Below are positions 57,251 to 64,000 of a stretch of DNA of 64,000 nucleotides, piece by piece. The DNA lies in the NCBI RefSeq assembly GCF_009569385.1, contig NZ_WBOF01000001.1, positions 2,986,001-3,050,000 on the forward strand. Reading direction: 5' to 3'. Under the pieces are notes generated by a model. It did not search any database. It was not told where the DNA came from and saw nothing but the letters and a program-made list of their open reading frames with translations. The translations under genes were made by a program, and so were the position numbers. How positions within the stretch are numbered: position 1 is the stretch's first letter; each line of letters starts with the position of its first letter. The DNA comes from Streptomyces kaniharaensis (lineage in GTDB: Bacteria > Actinomycetota > Actinomycetes > Streptomycetales > Streptomycetaceae).

Positions 57251-58744
57251 ATGAAGACCGTGGACACCGACCGGCGGAGGTGGATCGCGCTGGCGATCGT
57301 GATGGTCGCCTCCTTCATGGACCTGGTGGACGTGACGATCGTCAACATCGCCATCCCCAGCATCCAGCAGGACACCGGCGCCTCCTTCAGCGCCGTCCAG
57401 TGGGTGACCGGCGGATACGCGCTGGCCTTCGCGATCGGGCTGATCACCGGCGGCCGGCTGGGCGACATCCACGGCCGCAAGCGGCTCTTCCTGATCGGGA
57501 TCGGCGGGTTCACCATCGCCTCCGCGCTGTGCGGCCTGGCCTCCGGCCCGGAGATGCTGGTTGCGATGCGGGTGCTGCAGGGCGGGACGGCGGCGTTGAT
57601 GGTGCCGCAGGTGCTCTCGATCATCCACGCGACCTTCCCCGCGGAGGAGCGCGGCAAGGTGTTCGGGATGTTCGGCGCGGTGGTCGGACTGGGAGCCGTC
57701 TCCGGCCCGATGATCGGCGCGCTGCTCACCGAGTGGGACGCGTTCGGCCTGGCCTGGCGGCCGATCTTCCTGATCAACCTGCCCGTGGGCCTCGCCGGCC
57801 TGCTGCTCGGAGCCCGCTTCATCGGTGAGTCGAAGGCCGAGCGGGCGCTGAAGCTGGACCTGGTCGGCGTGGCCCTGGCGAGCCTCGGCCTGCTGATGCT
57901 GATCTACCCGCTGACGCACGGGCGGGAGGCCGGCTGGCCGCTCTGGGGGTACCTGTCGATGGCCGGCAGCCTGATGGTGTTCGCGCTGTTCGTGGCGTAC
58001 GAGAAGGTCAAGACGCGGCGGGACGGCTCGCCGCTGGTCGAGCTGTCGCTGTTCCGGGTCAAGTCCTTCGCGGCGGGCATCGGTGTCCAGCTCACCTTCG
58101 GCGTGGTCTGCGGGATCTTCTTCCTGGTGTGGACCCTCTACATGCAGGTGGGCCTGGGCTGGAGCCCGCTGAAGGCCGGGTCCACCGGCATCCCGTTCTC
58201 GCTCGCGGTCTCCACGGCGGCCGGGCTCTCCGTGCAGAAGCTGGTGCCGCGGTTCGGGCGCAAGGTGCTCCAGGCGGGCGCGCTGGTGATGGCGGCGGGC
58301 GTGCTCACGTACATCTGGGAGGCGGACCGCTACGGGACGGCGATCGCGCCGTGGCAGATGGCGCTGCCGCTGGTGGTGATGGGCCTCGGGATGGGGCTGA
58401 TCGTCGCGCCGATCACGGACGCGATCCTGGCGGAGGTGCCGCGCGAGCACGCCGGGTCGGCCTCGGGCCTGATCAACACCGTCCAGCAGGTCGGGAACGC
58501 GCTCGGGCTCGGGCTGGTGTCGGTGGCCTTCTTCGGCGCGATGGACGACGTGGTCGCGCCGGAGGCCGTGGGCGACGCGTTCGGCGGGGCCTTCGTCCAC
58601 GCGATGTGGTGGGTGGCGGGGGTGCTGCTGGTGGTGTTCCTGCTGATGTTCGCGCTGCCGCGGCGGAAGGCGGCCCCGCCGGCCGCGGCTGCCGCGGAGG
58701 CGGGCTCCGAGCCGGCGGACGAGCGCGAGCCGGTGCTCGCCTGA
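57251..58744 (+). CDS. MFS multidrug exporter, DHA2 (EmrB/QacA) family
   Basis: The protein has 497 residues. ATG 57251 lies six bases after GAGGAG. Fourteen transmembrane helices are predicted. Family motifs: DLVDVTIVNIAIPSIQQDTG (motif D1), GRLGDIHGRKRLFLIGIGGF (motif A), VLQGGTAALMVPQVLSIIHA (motif B) and GAVVGLGAVSGPMIGALLTE (motif C of drug antiporters). It exports drugs or secondary metabolites using the proton gradient. It is controlled, by position, through the divergent WYL regulator. Confidence 0.93.
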   Translation: MKTVDTDRRRWIALAIVMVASFMDLVDVTIVNIAIPSIQQDTGASFSAVQWVTGGYALAFAIGLITGGRLGDIHGRKRLFLIGIGGFTIASALCGLASGPEMLVAMRVLQGGTAALMVPQVLSIIHATFPAEERGKVFGMFGAVVGLGAVSGPMIGALLTEWDAFGLAWRPIFLINLPVGLAGLLLGARFIGESKAERALKLDLVGVALASLGLLMLIYPLTHGREAGWPLWGYLSMAGSLMVFALFVAYEKVKTRRDGSPLVELSLFRVKSFAAGIGVQLTFGVVCGIFFLVWTLYMQVGLGWSPLKAGSTGIPFSLAVSTAAGLSVQKLVPRFGRKVLQAGALVMAAGVLTYIWEADRYGTAIAPWQMALPLVVMGLGMGLIVAPITDAILAEVPREHAGSASGLINTVQQVGNALGLGLVSVAFFGAMDDVVAPEAVGDAFGGAFVHAMWWVAGVLLVVFLLMFALPRRKAAPPAAAAAEAGSEPADEREPVLA

Positions 58745-58748
58745 CACA

Positions 58749-58793
58749 TGCCCGTGGGCCCCGGTCGCGATGCGCGACCGGGGCCCACGGGCA
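58749..58793 (+). terminator. Strong hairpin terminator after MFS gene
   Basis: A 20-bp perfect stem (TGCCCGTGGGCCCCGGTCGC and complement) has a five-base loop. It starts five bases after the stop. Confidence 0.93.
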
Positions 58794-58808
58794 CACACTG
58801 GGTACGTC

Positions 58809-59021
58809 ATGGACCGTACGGCGGTGGACTCCTCGGCGCTGCGCTCGGTCGGCTACGACCGGCCGGCGCGGCTGCTGGAGCTGGAGTTCCGCAGCGGGGG
58901 GCTGTACGAGTACGCGGCCGTGCCCGCCCGGGTGCACCGGGAGTTGATGGCGGCGGAGAGCCACGGCCGGTACTTCGTCCGCGAGATCCGGGGGCGGTAC
59001 GCGTACCGGCGGCTCGGGTAG
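58809..59021 (+). CDS. KTSC domain protein, 70 residues
   Basis: ATG 58809 gives MDRTAVDSSALRSVGYDRPA, then RLLELEFRSGGLYEYAAVPA and a C-terminal ESHGRYFVREIRGRYAYRRL. The conserved pattern (S-S-x-L-x-S-V-G-Y-D then L-E-L-E-F and Y-x-Y) is the KTSC domain, first seen at the C-terminus of some lysyl-tRNA synthetases and as stand-alone small proteins. The role is unknown. It lacks a ribosome-binding site and sits just after a terminator, so it may be leaderless. Confidence 0.85.
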   Translation: MDRTAVDSSALRSVGYDRPARLLELEFRSGGLYEYAAVPARVHRELMAAESHGRYFVREIRGRYAYRRLG

Positions 59022-59033
59022 GCCCGGGCTCCG

Positions 59034-59306
59034 TCAGGCGACGCGGCGGTAGCTGCTGCCGTCCTTGGGACGGGCGAGGTGGCCGGCCTCGACCAGGTAG
59101 CGGCGCAGCGCGGGGGCGTCGTCGTGAACGGTGTGCAGGACGTCGTTCACCTCGGCCTCGGTGTAGCTGCGACCCGGCTCGAACAGGGTGGCCGTGAGGT
59201 GGGTCAGCAGCTGCTCCCGGCGAGCCGCCTTGCGCGGGATCGCGACGAGGCGGCCGTCGGGAGCGAACAGGGCGGACACGCCGGAGGCGTGGGCTGTGTC
59301 GGTCAT
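59034..59306 (-). CDS. DUF2087 domain protein
   Basis: The protein has 90 residues, starting at ATG 59306. FAPDGRLVAIPRKAARREQL, then FEPGRSYTEAEVNDVLHTVH and DDAPALRRYLVEAGHLARPK is the DUF2087 helical module, often found fused to HTH or acetyltransferase domains. It may bind DNA or act as a regulator, but stand-alone members are uncharacterised. It is convergent with the KTSC gene (12 bp apart). Confidence 0.88.
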   Translation of the reverse strand: MTDTAHASGVSALFAPDGRLVAIPRKAARREQLLTHLTATLFEPGRSYTEAEVNDVLHTVHDDAPALRRYLVEAGHLARPKDGSSYRRVA

Positions 59307-59384
59307 ACCTCGCAGGTTCGCCCCGGGGGCGGTGCGGCGGCAATCGGTTTTCCGCGGGCTCCGCGATCGGCGGTCGGTGACCCC

Positions 59385-59984
59385 TCAGCGGGCCTTGGCG
59401 GTGGCCTTGGCCTCCTTGGCGGCACGCTTCATCTCCTGCTTGAACGCCCGTACCCGGTCCAGGGATTCGGGGCCGGTGATGTCGGCGACCGAGCGGTGCG
59501 AGCCCTCGTCGCCGTAGGCGCCCGCCGCCTCGCGCCAGCCCTCGGGGCGCACGCCGTACTGCTTGCCGAGGAGCGCCAGGAAGATCTGGGACTTCTGCTT
59601 GCCGAAGCCGGGCAGGGCGTTGAGCCGGCTCAGCAGTTCCTTGCCGGTCCGGGCGTCCTTCCACAGCGCGGTGGCGTCGCCGTCGTACTGCGCCACGAGG
59701 AACTGGCAGAGCTGCTGCACGCGCTTGGCCATCGCGGCCGGGTAGCGGTGCACGGCGGGCTTCGCGGAGAGCAGGGCGACGAACTCCTCGGGGTTGTACG
59801 TGGCGATCTCGTGGGCGTCGAGGTCGTCGCGTCCGAGGCGTTGAGCGATCGTCAGCGGCCCGGTGAACGCCCATTCCATGGGCACCTGTTGGTCCAGCAG
59901 TATGCCGACGAGCGCGGCGAGCGCACTGCGTCCGAGCAGCTCGTCCGCCTCGGGCTGCTGCGCTAGCCGGACCGTGACGTTCAT
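59385..59984 (-). CDS. HhH-GPD-type base-excision repair protein
   Basis: The protein has 199 residues. ATG 59984 follows GAGGAG. A conserved N-terminal part (LAALVGILLDQQVPMEWAFT) precedes the helix-hairpin-helix region LLSRLNALPGFGKQKSQIFL with the loop LPGFGKQKS. The next segment, ALLGKQYGVRPEGWREAAGA, replaces the catalytic Asp/Lys region of Nth/MutY glycosylases, and no FeS cysteines exist. The catalytic Asp is not evident, so it may bind DNA or act as an unusual glycosylase. The C-terminus is Lys/Ala-rich. Confidence 0.87.
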   Translation of the reverse strand: MNVTVRLAQQPEADELLGRSALAALVGILLDQQVPMEWAFTGPLTIAQRLGRDDLDAHEIATYNPEEFVALLSAKPAVHRYPAAMAKRVQQLCQFLVAQYDGDATALWKDARTGKELLSRLNALPGFGKQKSQIFLALLGKQYGVRPEGWREAAGAYGDEGSHRSVADITGPESLDRVRAFKQEMKRAAKEAKATAKAR

Positions 59985-62820
<2,836 letters not shown>

Positions 62821-63013
62821 CGGCCGGATGAGTGGCACACGGCCCGCGCGGGCCCGCCGGGGCGAACCGGCAGCTCGCGCGGGCCGTAGGCGTGTACCGG
62901 CGTGCTCATAAGGGTGCTCCTGAGCGTGCTCACGAGCGGCGGGACGGTAGCGGACTGGCTAGGGTGGCCGACGGGGACGAATCGTACATATCGCCACGCG
63001 AGAGGGCGGAGAG

Positions 63014-63823
63014 ATGGCAGCAACACCTGAGGGAACACCCTGCTGGGCCGATGCGATGTTCACCGACCTGGAAGGCGCCAAGACCTTCTACGGCGATGTC
63101 CTGGGCTGGACGTTCGGCGAGGCCTCGTCGGAGTACGGCAACTACACGCAGGCATTTTCGGGCGGCAAGGCGGTCGCCGCCATCGTGCCGCCGATGCCCG
63201 GCTCCAACGGCGCAGGGCAGGCCCCGTCCGCCTGGTGCCTGTACTTCGCCTCGCCGGACGCCGCCGCCACCGCCGAGCGGATCCGCGGCAACGGCGGCGA
63301 GGTGGTCATGGGGCCGATGCAGGTCGGCGAGTTCGGCACGATGGTGATCGCCAAGGACCCGGCCGGCGTCGTGTTCGGCGTCTGGCAGGGCGGGACGCAC
63401 AAGGGCTTCGAGAAGCAGGGCGAGCCCGGCTCGTACACCTGGGCCGAGGTGCTGACCCGCGACGCGGCCAAGGCGGACGCGTTCTACCCGGCGGTCTTCC
63501 CCTACGGTGTGCAGCGGATGGACACCGAGCAGGTCGACTACAAGGTCTTCCGGCTCGGCGAGCAGCCGGTGCTCGGCCGGATGGCGATGGGCCCGGCAGA
63601 CCTGCCGCCCGAGGCGCCCTCGTACGTGAGCGTGTACTTCGCGGTGGACGACACCGACGCGGCGATCGAGCGGGTGCGGGCAGGCGGCGGCACGGTGCAC
63701 TTCGGGCCGATGGACAGCCCGTTCGGCCGGTTCGCGGCGGTCGGCGACCCGCAGGGCGCGGCCTTCGGGATGATCGACCTCGGCACGACCTCCGGCGACA
63801 TGCCCCCGATGGCGGACGCCTGA
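63014..63823 (+). CDS. VOC-family protein with two glyoxalase-like domains
   Basis: The protein has 269 residues. ATG 63014 follows GGGCGGAGAG. Two vicinal-oxygen-chelate modules are present: residues 8-130 (PCWADAMFTDLEGAKTFYGD, VLGWTF, KDPAGVVFGVWQGG) and 140-262 (YTWAEVLTRDAAKADAFYPA, FGRFAAVGDPQGAAFGMIDL). The His/Glu metal ligands of glyoxalase I are not all present. The duplicated form matches hydroxylase-like (CFP30B/Rv0577-type) proteins of actinobacteria, which may detoxify reactive carbonyls. The substrate is unknown. Confidence 0.9.
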   Translation: MAATPEGTPCWADAMFTDLEGAKTFYGDVLGWTFGEASSEYGNYTQAFSGGKAVAAIVPPMPGSNGAGQAPSAWCLYFASPDAAATAERIRGNGGEVVMGPMQVGEFGTMVIAKDPAGVVFGVWQGGTHKGFEKQGEPGSYTWAEVLTRDAAKADAFYPAVFPYGVQRMDTEQVDYKVFRLGEQPVLGRMAMGPADLPPEAPSYVSVYFAVDDTDAAIERVRAGGGTVHFGPMDSPFGRFAAVGDPQGAAFGMIDLGTTSGDMPPMADA

Positions 63824-64000
63824 GAGGCTTGCGCAGCACCCAACTAGGTTCTGGACAGAGGAGTTGGCACAGCACTCCGGTGGTCGACGGCCGTGGGGCC
63901 GGCCGCCGGCCACGCCTCACCGAACTCCCGTGCGGGCCCGGCTGCTTCAGGCAGTCGGGCCGTCCGCCCGTCAGGCCGCTCAGGCCGCTCAGGCCGCGGC
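63824..64000. other. Window end, no gene supported
   Basis: After the VOC gene no start or stop with a ribosome-binding site is seen. The last 30 bases hold a 9-bp tandem repeat, which could lie in the next gene or its 3' end. Confidence 0.4.
63971..63997 (+). repeat. 9-bp tandem repeat TCAGGCCGC x3
   Basis: Three exact copies lie at 63971, 63980 and 63989. They are cut close to the window edge, so the full array length is not known. Confidence 0.8.

Overview
The window is about 64 kb of very GC-rich DNA with the codon bias, GTG starts and gene content of a streptomycete (Streptomyces or Kitasatospora type). It carries a two-domain geosmin synthase, a TipA-like thiopeptide-responsive regulator with a tipA-type promoter, and two adjacent SigF-family sigma factors. 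It also has the neighbourhood of tadA, its associated protein and upp, which is usual in the core part of Streptomyces chromosomes. I see no insertion sequence, prophage, CRISPR array or plasmid function.

Layout. 1-9.5 kb: end of a membrane protein, a tipA-like gene, an AraC/GlxA regulator, an ECF sigma factor overlapping a membrane-anchored partner, a PepP-like aminopeptidase, a PP2C phosphatase and a prim-pol-like protein. 9.7-16.3 kb: a SEC-C protein, an RsbW-like ATPase, a glycerophosphodiesterase, a CytX-like permease under a TPP riboswitch, and a membrane HtrA-type protease with a repeated N-terminal motif. 16.3-24.7 kb: tRNA-Ser, a BmrR-type MerR, a GlcD-like oxidase, a long non-coding stretch holding a TTA-containing small ORF, pdxH, a drug/metabolite exporter, a DUF1906 secreted protein and an acyl-CoA synthetase. 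24.7-35.8 kb: a very large PAS/kinase-like/receiver protein that lacks the phospho-acceptor histidine, three tRNAs, a secreted Ig-like surface protein, a band-7 protein and a WXG100/DUF6571 pair.

36.0-46.3 kb is the most interesting part. It is one minus-strand operon encoding a secreted deacetylase-like protein, a PelF-type glycosyltransferase, a 33-residue overlapping ORF, a polytopic membrane protein and a LegB-like 4,6-dehydratase. These are followed by a sugar-phosphate nucleotidyltransferase, a second SDR, a spherulin-4 (Sph3/GH135-like) protein and a GH114 polygalactosaminidase lipoprotein. The set resembles the fungal galactosaminogalactan cluster (epimerase, Gtb3, Agd3, Sph3, Ega3) and the bacterial Pel system. 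I infer a system that makes, deacetylates and trims a galactosamine-type exopolysaccharide.

46.7-64 kb: a tyrosine phosphatase divergent from that operon, two SigF-type sigma genes, small conserved proteins, tRNA-Ser(CGA), tadA and its partner, leaderless upp, a LytR_C protein, a rhomboid protease, a PEBP protein, a WYL regulator divergent from an MFS exporter, a KTSC protein, a DUF2087 protein, an HhH-GPD protein, geosmin synthase and a VOC protein. Strong hairpin terminators separate most transcription units.
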